Assembly: GCA_035638075.1 (NCBI GenBank)
Contig: DASRAU010000003.1
Span: 87,481 to 151,480 of the forward strand
Length of the DNA stretch: 64,000 nucleotides
Direction: 5' to 3'
From: DASRAU01 sp035638075
GTDB lineage: Bacteria > Acidobacteriota > Polarisedimenticolia > Gp22-AA2
Shown: one piece after another, positions 18,685-26,185 of the stretch
Layout: the number at the start of each line of letters is the position of its first letter
Position numbering within the stretch: position 1 is the stretch's first letter
Program-made: the position numbers and the translations under genes
Notes under the pieces: model-generated
The model's input: the letters and a program-made list of their open reading frames with translations, nothing else
Databases searched by the model: none
Told to the model about the DNA's origin: nothing

Positions 18685-19095
18685 TGCACCGGGTCTCCCC
18701 ACGGGCGGCGCGCATTCTGGCACATTCGGGTGCAACGTCCCGCTCGTCACGGAGGCCCTCGCATGCGCCAGCACCGTGTTCTGATCGTGGCTCTGCTCGC
18801 AGGTCTCCCATCATTCTGCGTATTTCGCGTGCAACCCGGAGGAGCTTCCTGCGACTGAATAACCAGAGGAGGGCTTCCGTGTGCAGGTCGACGCGGCGCA
18901 GTCGTGTTGCTACGTAGAATCCCTGAACACTCGCGCGGTCGGTGACCTGCGTCACCCGGTTTCCAGTTGCGCCGGAACAGTTCTCAAGGCACATGAGCGC
19001 CATCGCCTGAAGTCTCGCCTGTCAGGATCGACGAATGCCGCCGTCGATCGCGTCAAAGCTGGGCGGCCCCACCGCCCGAGAAAGGAGTCGATGTG
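18685..19095. other. Intergenic region of 411 bases between divergent genes
   Basis: Lies between the S15 hydrolase and the secreted 561-residue protein. It contains one candidate 31-codon frame (18763-18858) and otherwise no gene or RNA I can support. TAGAAT occurs at about 18914-18919 but without a matching -35. Confidence 0.5.
18763..18858 (+). CDS. Candidate small secreted peptide (31 aa)
   Basis: A 31-codon frame starting ATG 18763, exactly 7 bases after GGAGG (18751-18755), an ideal ribosome binding site. The N-terminus RQHRVLIVALLAGLPSF looks like a signal or membrane helix, then a short tail ends in SCD. It could be a tiny exported peptide, a leader peptide for the downstream gene, or the stub of a lost secreted protein. 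Evidence is only the start signals and hydrophobic core. Confidence 0.3.
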   Translation: MRQHRVLIVALLAGLPSFCVFRVQPGGASCD

Positions 19096-20781
19096 ATGCG
19101 ACTTCCTCCCGGATCCATCGTGGCACTTCCCCTTCTGGCCACCGCGATCGGTCTCGCCGGCTTCCACGACACCGCCGCGCAGCAGGGCCCACCCATTCCG
19201 TTCACGGTGATCTCCACCCAGTATCAAGACCTCAACGGCGATCACGACATGTTTCCGGATACGGGCGAAACGGGTCGCGTGGTCGTGGTGGTCCGCAACA
19301 ACTCCGGCGCGCTGACGAACGCGAAGTTCACGATTTCCTCCAGCGACCCCGACGTGACCTGTGTCTCCGGCACCGCGGTCCAGGTCGGGTCGATCGCCCA
19401 GGGTCAGACTGTCACCGTCGGCAGCCTCAATCCCAGCCAGCAGGGGTTCCAGTTCAAGGTGAGCGACACGCTGCAGACCGTTCAGGTCACCAATCCGGCC
19501 CGGATCGATCTCTGCCTGAAGCTCAAGGCGAACCAGACCCCGGGCCAGGGCGTCGGTCCCGTCTGCTTCTCCCTGATCGCCGATCTCGACCTGCCCGCGG
19601 GCGGCTCGCAGACCTTCGTCAACGGGCCCGACGGGCTTCCCGGCACCTCGGACGACGGGACGGTGCTGGAGAACTTCGACGTCGATCGGGACGGCGACGG
19701 AAACTTCACCGTGAACGACACGTTCCGGCTGCTGGACGCCGGCACCGGCACGATCGGCCACGGATCGTATCTGCGCGGCGCGGCCGCCTCGAGCGGCACG
19801 ACGGTCGGCGGGATCGCCTGCGGGGGATTCCAGACGATCGCCGACGGGAATCCCGGCTGCGAGCTCGATCCCGATTTCCCGATGGACTGGCACCTCCACT
19901 GCCCCCCCGGCGCGACCAACTGCCCGAACGTCGAGAGCGGGGCTTGCGTGGGAGGCTGCTCGTACGCCACGCCCACCGGCGGCGCCAAGGCGCTGAGCGG
20001 GCCGAATTCCCTGCACATGGGGGCGCACTTCGATCCCACCAACCCGCTCGCCGGCGACACCACCCATTTCCGATCGATGCAGGCGTTCGTCTCCGGTCCG
20101 CTCAACCTCGCCGCGAATCCGCGCCCGGGGGATCTGCAGCTTTCGATGTTCCACATCGCCGATCTCATGGACAACAACGGCGTGGGGCCGAACAATCGCA
20201 ATCAGTGCAGCGACTGCGGAGACGTGCAGATCCAGGTTGATCAGAATGCCAACCCTGCCGCCGACGGCTGGGGCCTCTGGGACAAGCTGGTGCCGTTCCA
20301 GAACGTCTATGACCACAAGCCCAACGCCGCCTCGACGTTCGGCGGCTACTACTGTCTCTTCACCCCCACCGACACGGGGACGGCGCCGCCGGCGCCGCGC
20401 GGGGTGCACGAGACGACCTGCTTCCCGCTCGGGGCCTGGTCGCACTGCGGCAACCCGCGGGGCACCGTGAGCACGAGCACCTTCGATTGCCCCGGCCCCG
20501 GCGTGGTCGATCCGACGGGGACCGGCGTCTGGGTCGAGACGCGCTTCAACCTGGCGGCCTATCTCGGCCAGCGCGTGCGACTGCGCTGGATCGGCAGCTC
20601 CTGGGATTTCGACGCGTTCAGCAGTTCCTATTACGAAGTCGGAGCCGGCTGGGACGGGACCCTGCAGGACGATGGCTGGTGGCTCGACAACATCAGCGTG
20701 ACCGGCGTGATCACCAGCCAGACCACGCCCAATTCGGACAATCATCAGCCGCCGGGCGGATCGCAGGGCTGCCCGCAGTGA
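19096..20781 (+). CDS. Secreted protein, stand-alone copy of the giant subtilase C-terminal module
   Basis: A 561-residue exported protein. ATG 19096 is 8 bases after AAAGGAG; a GTG at 19093 is the alternative. The signal peptide ends near HDTAAQQG. From about residue 38 to 541 it aligns along its whole length with residues about 2170-2670 of the protein at 7086: shared landmarks in order are DLNGDHD, DPDVTC/DTDVQC, GPDGLP, MDWHLHCP, WDKLVPFxNVYDH, APRGVHET and DDGWWLDNISVTG. Part is Asp-rich and may bind calcium. The GWW..D ending resembles lectin/jellyroll modules. No protease motif is present. It may bind a surface, substrate or partner. The function is not recognised. Confidence 0.75.
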   Translation: MRLPPGSIVALPLLATAIGLAGFHDTAAQQGPPIPFTVISTQYQDLNGDHDMFPDTGETGRVVVVVRNNSGALTNAKFTISSSDPDVTCVSGTAVQVGSIAQGQTVTVGSLNPSQQGFQFKVSDTLQTVQVTNPARIDLCLKLKANQTPGQGVGPVCFSLIADLDLPAGGSQTFVNGPDGLPGTSDDGTVLENFDVDRDGDGNFTVNDTFRLLDAGTGTIGHGSYLRGAAASSGTTVGGIACGGFQTIADGNPGCELDPDFPMDWHLHCPPGATNCPNVESGACVGGCSYATPTGGAKALSGPNSLHMGAHFDPTNPLAGDTTHFRSMQAFVSGPLNLAANPRPGDLQLSMFHIADLMDNNGVGPNNRNQCSDCGDVQIQVDQNANPAADGWGLWDKLVPFQNVYDHKPNAASTFGGYYCLFTPTDTGTAPPAPRGVHETTCFPLGAWSHCGNPRGTVSTSTFDCPGPGVVDPTGTGVWVETRFNLAAYLGQRVRLRWIGSSWDFDAFSSSYYEVGAGWDGTLQDDGWWLDNISVTGVITSQTTPNSDNHQPPGGSQGCPQ

Positions 20782-20796
20782 TCTGAGGCGCGACGA

Positions 20797-20824
20797 CGCC
20801 GGGCCCCGCGCGCGGGGCCCGGCG
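20797..20824. terminator. Perfect 28-bp palindrome between convergent genes
   Basis: Fourteen bases (20797-20810) are followed directly by their exact reverse complement (20811-20824), all G/C except none mismatched. It sits 15 bases after the stop at 20781 and 32 before the stop at 20857, where a bidirectional terminator is expected. There is no T-run, so efficiency as an intrinsic terminator is uncertain. Confidence 0.6.
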
Positions 20825-20856
20825 GCTTCGTCGGGCCAGTCCGCCTGGCCGGGTGT

Positions 20857-22347
20857 CTATCCCTTCCAGGGATGCCGGAAGACGCCCTCGATGCGCGGGT
20901 CGTTCTCGGAGAACTCGGTGCGCTCGCAGAGCAGGCGGCGCAGCTCCTTGAGGACTTCCGGTTTGAGCGGCGTCGGCTCGTGCTTGTCGAGCAGGAACTT
21001 CATCCGCTCGCGGGCGAGCTGCACCTCGTCCTTGTTGCGGCGCTTCCAGTCGCCGTGCGTGCCACGGAAGGAGATGCGCGGCCAGTAGCCCTGCCCGCTC
21101 TTGAGGAAATGCCGGGTGAAGGGCTCGCCGAGATGGTGGTTCGGCGAGTGGCCGACCTTCCGGATCGACTCCACCATCAGGGTCTCGCGCGTCACCTCCA
21201 TCCCGTCGCGCACGAAACTCAGGATGTTGCAGATCTCCTCGTCGATCACCATCTGCGGGAACGACAGCGTGTTGCCGTCCTCGAGGATGCCGATGCCGAC
21301 CAGCAGGTCGCAGCCCGACAGCGCCGCGGTCATGCCGGTCGCCATGTTCTCGTAGCCGGCCTGGATGCCGGGGATCTTCGCGTCGGAGCAGATGCCGCCG
21401 GCCATGTACGGCACGCCGTAGAACTCGGTCATCTGCTGGAACGGCAGGTTGAGCAGGATCCCTTCGGGCGACGCCGTCGAGGCGAGGCCGGTTTTCATGT
21501 CGAGCGTCTCGGGCCCGGCCGGGTAAATCATCGGCAAGCCCGGCTGCACGCACTGGTAGAGGACCAGCCCGCTGAGGAACTCGGTGTTGGTGACCAGCAG
21601 CGTGCCCGCCATGGTGATCGGCGCCGTCGCCCCCTGCAGCGGCATCGGCCAGAAGACGATCGGCACCCACTCCTTCGCGAGCGCGATGCACGCCTCGGTC
21701 ATGGCGTCGTCGTGCTTCAGCGGCGACACCGGGCAGGTGACCATCGAGAAGATCGGGCGGTCGCGCTGGCTGCGCCGGTCGCCCGACACCGCGTCGATCA
21801 TCGCGAGAATGTAGGGGACATCCTCCGGGTCTTGCACGCCGCCGACCATCTGGAAGTGCTTCGACGACCAGATGAACGACGCGGCGGTCTCGAACAGCGC
21901 GCGCTTGTCGGTCGAGGCGTCGGTCGGGAACACCGTGGACCACATCACCTTCACCGGGTCGAGCGCGTCCGCGAGGAGCGTCGACAGGGTCAGGTCGGCC
22001 AGCGTCGAGGTGCGGCGTTCGCCGGTGGTCTCGTCGAGCGTGAACGATGCCTGACCGTCGGTCATGTGGTGCATCTTCTTCCCGTCGATGACGGCGTCGT
22101 TCTTTCCGTCGCGCGAGGCGAGGCAGAAGTTGCGCGGGGCGCTCTTGATGCACTTCTCGACCAGGTCGGGCTTGATCCAGGCGATGCCGCGGTCGCGGTC
22201 CACCTTCTGGCCCGCGGCTTCGAGGACGTCGAGGGCGGCCTTGTTCTCGTACAGGACGCCGGTGTGCTCGAGGATGTCGAGCGAGGATTCGTGGATGAGG
22301 CGCACCTCTTCGGGCGAAAGCATCGAGACCTTGGGTCGCGCCGCCAT
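20857..22347 (-). CDS. MttB-family corrinoid methyltransferase (non-pyrrolysine), copy A
   Basis: A 496-residue member of the trimethylamine methyltransferase (MttB) superfamily, judged from LDILEHTGVLYENKAALDVL, ATGMTAALSGCDLLVGIGIL and FPQMVIDEEICNIL. Founding archaeal MttB has an in-frame amber codon for pyrrolysine; here the frame has none, as in the many bacterial relatives acting on glycine betaine, carnitine or proline betaine. ATG 22347 has GGAGGAGG 8 bases upstream. The predicted role is methyl transfer from a quaternary amine to a cobalamin protein, but no corrinoid protein or activase gene is in the window, so substrate and partner are unknown. Divergent from an FAD oxidoreductase locus, as is copy B at 34977. 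Confidence 0.88.
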   Translation of the reverse strand: MAARPKVSMLSPEEVRLIHESSLDILEHTGVLYENKAALDVLEAAGQKVDRDRGIAWIKPDLVEKCIKSAPRNFCLASRDGKNDAVIDGKKMHHMTDGQASFTLDETTGERRTSTLADLTLSTLLADALDPVKVMWSTVFPTDASTDKRALFETAASFIWSSKHFQMVGGVQDPEDVPYILAMIDAVSGDRRSQRDRPIFSMVTCPVSPLKHDDAMTEACIALAKEWVPIVFWPMPLQGATAPITMAGTLLVTNTEFLSGLVLYQCVQPGLPMIYPAGPETLDMKTGLASTASPEGILLNLPFQQMTEFYGVPYMAGGICSDAKIPGIQAGYENMATGMTAALSGCDLLVGIGILEDGNTLSFPQMVIDEEICNILSFVRDGMEVTRETLMVESIRKVGHSPNHHLGEPFTRHFLKSGQGYWPRISFRGTHGDWKRRNKDEVQLARERMKFLLDKHEPTPLKPEVLKELRRLLCERTEFSENDPRIEGVFRHPWKG

Positions 22348-22441
22348 GTCGAGGGCCTCCTCCGATGAGATTGTTCGCCAGCGATCTCAGCATGGGCGCG
22401 GCTTGCAGGTCAATCGTTTTGCAACATATCGCCTTGCTGTG

Positions 22442-22456
22442 ATGCCATTACGGCAT
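22442..22456. promoter_or_regulatory. Operator-like palindrome A1 (ATGCCATTACGGCAT)
   Basis: A 15-bp near-palindrome 94 bases upstream of the MttB copy A start. It belongs to a set of four in the window (with 22474, 34827 and 34869) sharing consensus ATGCCGTWACGGCWT. Probably a binding site for a dimeric repressor or activator. Confidence 0.6.
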
Positions 22457-22473
22457 GGGGGCGGCGCGATCCG

Positions 22474-22488
22474 ATGCCGTAACGGCTT
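22474..22488. promoter_or_regulatory. Operator-like palindrome A2 (ATGCCGTAACGGCTT)
   Basis: Second copy of the element, its centre 32 bp from A1 (about three helical turns), so both would face the same side of the DNA. It is 95 bases before the GTG of the small gene at 22584. Confidence 0.6.
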
Positions 22489-22571
22489 GCCGTGCCGTCC
22501 GTCGCAACGGATGAGGGCGATCGCTGCCGATTTCCCTCCGTCCGCCCCGTCGGGAACGGAGCCCGGGCGGC

Positions 22572-22577
22572 TAGAAT
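22572..22577 (+). promoter_or_regulatory. -10 hexamer TAGAAT placed for a leaderless transcript
   Basis: TAGAAT ends 6 bases before the GTG at 22584, where transcription would begin at or near the start codon. No Shine-Dalgarno sequence precedes the GTG, which fits a leaderless message. The -35 is weak. Confidence 0.35.
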
Positions 22578-22583
22578 GCGGTC

Positions 22584-22886
22584 GTGATCGATTACCTGTC
22601 GCCGCGCGAAATGGAGACGCTCGACGCCGCCGGAGCGGCCGGCGAGATCTGGCCCGCGGTGCTGCGCCGCTTCTTCCTCGAAGGGTCGCGCCTGCTGCTC
22701 GGCTGGGATCTGGCGCGCGGCGAAGAGGAGATGCGCGGGGCGCTGACGAAGAGCGAGCTGCGTGCGGCGCTCGAGCAGGCGGCGCGCTTCTGCACCGAGC
22801 ACGGCCTCCACTTCCTGTCGTTCGAAGGCAGCGGACCGGGAGAAGAGCCGCTCGGCGAGCGGCGCTGGTTCATGGCGGTCGGGTGA
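22584..22886 (+). CDS. Small protein of unknown function, with in-frame continuation after TGA
   Basis: A 100-residue soluble, mostly helical protein (MIDYLSPREMETLDAAGAAG at the start) with no recognised domain. It is the first gene right of the palindromes, 103 bases before the FAD oxidoreductase. The TGA at 22884 is followed in the same frame by 28 further codons that read like protein (DWLIRHDPAGCRARFEEIAA) to a second TGA at 22971. This may be a nonsense mutation in a 129-codon gene, a sequencing error, or chance. The start GTG lacks an SD site. No counterpart is seen at the second MttB locus. Confidence 0.5.
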   Translation: MIDYLSPREMETLDAAGAAGEIWPAVLRRFFLEGSRLLLGWDLARGEEEMRGALTKSELRAALEQAARFCTEHGLHFLSFEGSGPGEEPLGERRWFMAVG

Positions 22887-22989
22887 GGGCGGCGCGACTG
22901 GCTCATCCGCCACGACCCGGCCGGGTGCCGGGCGCGCTTCGAGGAGATCGCCGCGGAGGAACGGCCGCGGTGACGAGGGGGAAGAGGGC

Positions 22990-24579
22990 GTGAAACGCGA
23001 CGTCGTCGTCATCGGCGCGGGGCACAACGGCCTCGTGAGCGCGGCGCTGCTCGCCGAGGCGGGACACAAGGTCACCGTGGTCGAGGCGCGCGGCCTCCCC
23101 GGCGGCGCCTGCGTCTCCGAGGAGCTGTGGCCCGGCTACCAGGTCTCGACGACCTCGTACGTCTCGACGCTGCTCCTGCCGCAGGTCGTGCGCCGCTTCG
23201 ATCTCTCGCGCCACGGCTACCGCGTCGTCAAGCAGGAGCCGGCGTTTTTCGTGCCGTTCCCGGACGGCCGCACGCTGACGCTCTGGGGTGACGACCGCGA
23301 CCTCGCCGAGATCGCGAAGTTCTCGAAGAAGGACGCCGAGGCGTACCCGAAGTTCCACGACGCGCTGGTGCGCGTCGGAGAGTTCCTCAAGCCGCAGATT
23401 CTCAGGCCGCCCCCGCCGCTCGCTCCCGGCTCGCCGCGCGACCTGCTCGATCTCGTGCGCCTGGCGCGCGATGCGCGGAAACTCACGCCGCTCGAGACCC
23501 AGTTCATGGTGGCGCTCGCGACCCGCGGCGTCTCCGAGATCGTCGACAACTGGTTCGAGTCGGAGGAGATCCGGGCGTTTCTCTGCTCGCAGGCGGTGAT
23601 CGGCGCGTACGGCGGTGTGCACCAGCCGGGGACCGCGTTCCTGCTGCTCCATGACGTGCTCGGTGGCGTGGACGGCGCCGCCGGCGTGTGGGGCGTCGTC
23701 GTCGGCGGCATGGGCGGGATCACCCGCGCCCTCGCCTCGGCCGGAAAGGAGCGCGGCGTCACGCTGCGCCTCAACTCTCCCGTGGAGAAGATCGAGCTGA
23801 CCGCCCGCAACGAGGTCGCGGGGGTGAGGCTCGCCTCGGGCGAGACGCTGCGCGCGTCGGTCGTGGTGAGCAACGCTGCTCCGCGCGTGACGTATCTCAA
23901 TCTCCTGCCCAGGGAGGTCCTGCCGACGGACCTCATCGCCCACATGGAATCGTTCGAAGACAAGGGCGCCTCTCTCAAAGTGCACCTGGCGCTCTCCGAG
24001 CTCCCCGACTTCACCGCGGCGCCGGGGAAAGTCGCCGGGCCGCAGCACAAGGGTCTCCTGAACTTCTGTCCGACCGTGGACTTCATCGAGCAGGCGTGGG
24101 ACGACTGCAAGCGCGGCCGCTTCTCCGACCGGCCGACGGTCGAGGCCTGCATCCACTCGGTGAACGACCCGACCTGCGCTCCCGCCGGGCGGCACGTCAT
24201 GACCTGCTTCGTGCAGTACGGCCCGCGCCACCTCAAGGAAGGGCGCTGGGAGGATCTCAAGGAGACCGTGGCCGATCGCGTCGTCGCCGAGATGGCCCGC
24301 TACGCGCCGAACCTGCCGGGGGCGGTGCTGCACCGCCATGTCTACACGCCGGAGGATCTGGAGAAGGTCTTCGGGCTGCCGGGTGGGAACATCTACCACG
24401 GCGCGATGACGCCGGATCAGCTCTTCTCGTTCCGCCCGGCGGCCGGCTGGGCCGACTACCGCACTCCCGTGAAACGGCTCTACCTGTGCGGCTCGGGGAC
24501 CCACCCGGGCGGCGGAGTCTGGGGCGCGGCGGGCTGGAACTCCGCGCACCAGGTGCTGCGGGATATCGGAAGAAGCTGA
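22990..24579 (+). CDS. FAD-dependent oxidoreductase, PYROXD2/phytoene-desaturase-like, copy A
   Basis: A 529-residue flavoprotein. GTG 22990 follows GGGGAAGAGG. The dinucleotide-binding fold is at the very N-terminus (VVVIGAGHNGLVSAALLAEA), then VVEARGLPGGACVSEE, and the C-terminal FAD motif is LYLCGSGTHPGGGVWGAAGW, which places it in the broad phytoene dehydrogenase-like group near PYROXD2. No carotenoid genes are nearby, so carotenoid desaturation is unlikely; the oxidised substrate is unknown. It shares the divergent arrangement and palindromes with MttB copy A, and its paralogue at 33088 is paired the same way with MttB copy B. Joint action on one substrate family is an inference from this repeated pairing. 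Confidence 0.85.
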   Translation: MKRDVVVIGAGHNGLVSAALLAEAGHKVTVVEARGLPGGACVSEELWPGYQVSTTSYVSTLLLPQVVRRFDLSRHGYRVVKQEPAFFVPFPDGRTLTLWGDDRDLAEIAKFSKKDAEAYPKFHDALVRVGEFLKPQILRPPPPLAPGSPRDLLDLVRLARDARKLTPLETQFMVALATRGVSEIVDNWFESEEIRAFLCSQAVIGAYGGVHQPGTAFLLLHDVLGGVDGAAGVWGVVVGGMGGITRALASAGKERGVTLRLNSPVEKIELTARNEVAGVRLASGETLRASVVVSNAAPRVTYLNLLPREVLPTDLIAHMESFEDKGASLKVHLALSELPDFTAAPGKVAGPQHKGLLNFCPTVDFIEQAWDDCKRGRFSDRPTVEACIHSVNDPTCAPAGRHVMTCFVQYGPRHLKEGRWEDLKETVADRVVAEMARYAPNLPGAVLHRHVYTPEDLEKVFGLPGGNIYHGAMTPDQLFSFRPAAGWADYRTPVKRLYLCGSGTHPGGGVWGAAGWNSAHQVLRDIGRS

Positions 24580-24605
24580 GCTTCCGCCCGCGCGCTGCCG
24601 CCGGT

Positions 24606-26123
24606 TCAGGCGGCTTTGGCGGCGGGCTTCGGGGCGGGTGCGGCTGCGACGGTCTCGGGGCCGGAGCGGATGCGGCGCTTGAGCGCGACCAGGTGCAGCG
24701 CGCAGGCGACCTTCGTGACGATCGGCCGCAGGTCTCCGACGTCCGGCTGGATCGAAGCGCTCGCCCCGCCGTCGCCATAGACGATGACCAGCAGCCGGTC
24801 ATCCAGGTAGCCCGGCAACAGGACGATCTCGTTCGGCGGCGCCATGCCGAGGTTCGACAGCAGCAGGGCGGGCGAACCGGTCGGCAGAGGCCCGCAGTAG
24901 GAATCGCGCTCGTGCAGCAGCGCGAACAGCGGCTCGGTCGTGAGGGGCAGCAGGAGCGACGGCGTCTTGTCACCCGTCAGTCCGTGCGCCTTCCACAGGG
25001 TCGCGGTGTCGCCCCGCACCAGGAACAGGATCGCCCGCGTCAGGCGTGACGCGAGATAGCGCACCGTCACGTCGGCGATCTCGGAGGCGCTTTCGCAGCG
25101 GCACAGCTCGTCCGACAAAGCGGCCTCGGTCATCGGCCCGGACGGGATCGCCCGGGGCGGACCGACTCGCGCGGCCGGTGCGGCCGCCGGAGCGAAATTC
25201 ACGGCCGAAGCCGGCAGCGGGGACGCCGCCGGCGTGGCGGGAGCCGGCATCGCAGCGACCACAGGCAGAGCGGGGATCGCGGCGGCCGCGGGAGCATTCA
25301 CGATGAGCGAGGCCGTCGGTGGGGCCGGCGTCCCTGCGGCCATCCGCGGAGCGGCCGGCGGTCCTTCGCTGTCGGGGCCCGTCTCGGAAGTCCCGAGGGC
25401 CGCGAGATACGGCGGCGGCGCATAGGCGCTGTCGAGGACGGCGCGCTCGCGCGCCGTCGGTCCCTGCGCACCCGACGCCGGTCCTGACCCCGCGGCATCG
25501 AGCGTCTGGCAGACCGAGATGTAGCGGTGCCGTCGCGGGAGGTCGTAGTAGCGCTCCATCACCTGGAAGATGCGGGCCTCGGGCGCGACCCACGGATGGA
25601 TGCGGTGGCCGGTGGCGAACGAGATCTCGTCGATGGCGCGCAGGTCCTTCGGGTCGATCATCGCGACCGCGAGGTTGCGCTCGCGCTTGTCGAACGGCAC
25701 GACGTGGTGCTTTTCCACCAGCCGCTTCGGCACGATGTCGATGATGTTCTTCGGGATGTCGGTGAACAGGTTCGGCGGCGCGTAGTCGACGTTGAAGATC
25801 TTCGCGAGCGTCTTGCCCAGCGTGTGCTCGTCGACGTGGCCGAACTCGAGCAGCACCGTGCCGAGGTGCCCGCCGAAGATGAGCTGCGCCTTCAGCGCCG
25901 CCTCGAGCTGCGCCTGGGTCAGCAGCCCCTGCTGGATGAAATGCTCGCCGAGTCTCATCGATCCGGACGGAATATGGGGGCCGGATGACCGGGGGTCAAA
26001 CGGCGCGTCCCGCCCACCTGCCGGGGTCGGCGGGGCCGTCAACCCGCTGACGGCGGGCGGCGGCGACACGGGCGGCACGGCGGCCTCTCCTGGCGTCTTT
26101 TTCTCCGAAACGGTGATCTCCAT
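24606..26123 (-). CDS. MshEN (T2SSE_N) domain protein lacking an ATPase domain
   Basis: A 505-residue cytoplasmic protein. Residues about 57-200 form a PilB/GspE N-terminal domain: LGEHFIQQGLLTQAQLEAAL, GTVLLEFGHVDEHTLGKTL, then VPKRLVEKHHVVPF and IDPKDLRAIDEI, all typical of MshEN domains, some of which bind cyclic di-GMP. A low-complexity Ala/Pro linker (about 205-325) follows. The last 170 residues (ASEIADVTVRYLASRLTRAI ... VTKVACALHLVALKRRI) look like a GAF-type sensory domain. No Walker A motif is present, so it is not a pilus motor; it may be a signalling protein. It converges on the FAD oxidoreductase with 26 bases between. Confidence 0.75.
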   Translation of the reverse strand: MEITVSEKKTPGEAAVPPVSPPPAVSGLTAPPTPAGGRDAPFDPRSSGPHIPSGSMRLGEHFIQQGLLTQAQLEAALKAQLIFGGHLGTVLLEFGHVDEHTLGKTLAKIFNVDYAPPNLFTDIPKNIIDIVPKRLVEKHHVVPFDKRERNLAVAMIDPKDLRAIDEISFATGHRIHPWVAPEARIFQVMERYYDLPRRHRYISVCQTLDAAGSGPASGAQGPTARERAVLDSAYAPPPYLAALGTSETGPDSEGPPAAPRMAAGTPAPPTASLIVNAPAAAAIPALPVVAAMPAPATPAASPLPASAVNFAPAAAPAARVGPPRAIPSGPMTEAALSDELCRCESASEIADVTVRYLASRLTRAILFLVRGDTATLWKAHGLTGDKTPSLLLPLTTEPLFALLHERDSYCGPLPTGSPALLLSNLGMAPPNEIVLLPGYLDDRLLVIVYGDGGASASIQPDVGDLRPIVTKVACALHLVALKRRIRSGPETVAAAPAPKPAAKAA

Positions 26124-26185
26124 GGCAGGACGGGCGCAATTCGCCTTCGCCTGACCTGGTCGACAGCCGAATATCGGGGGAAACC

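Noticed and set aside
22884..22886. Selenocysteine codon at the TGA in the small gene
   Set aside because: No recognisable bacterial SECIS hairpin follows, and the residues around it match no selenoprotein family known to me.
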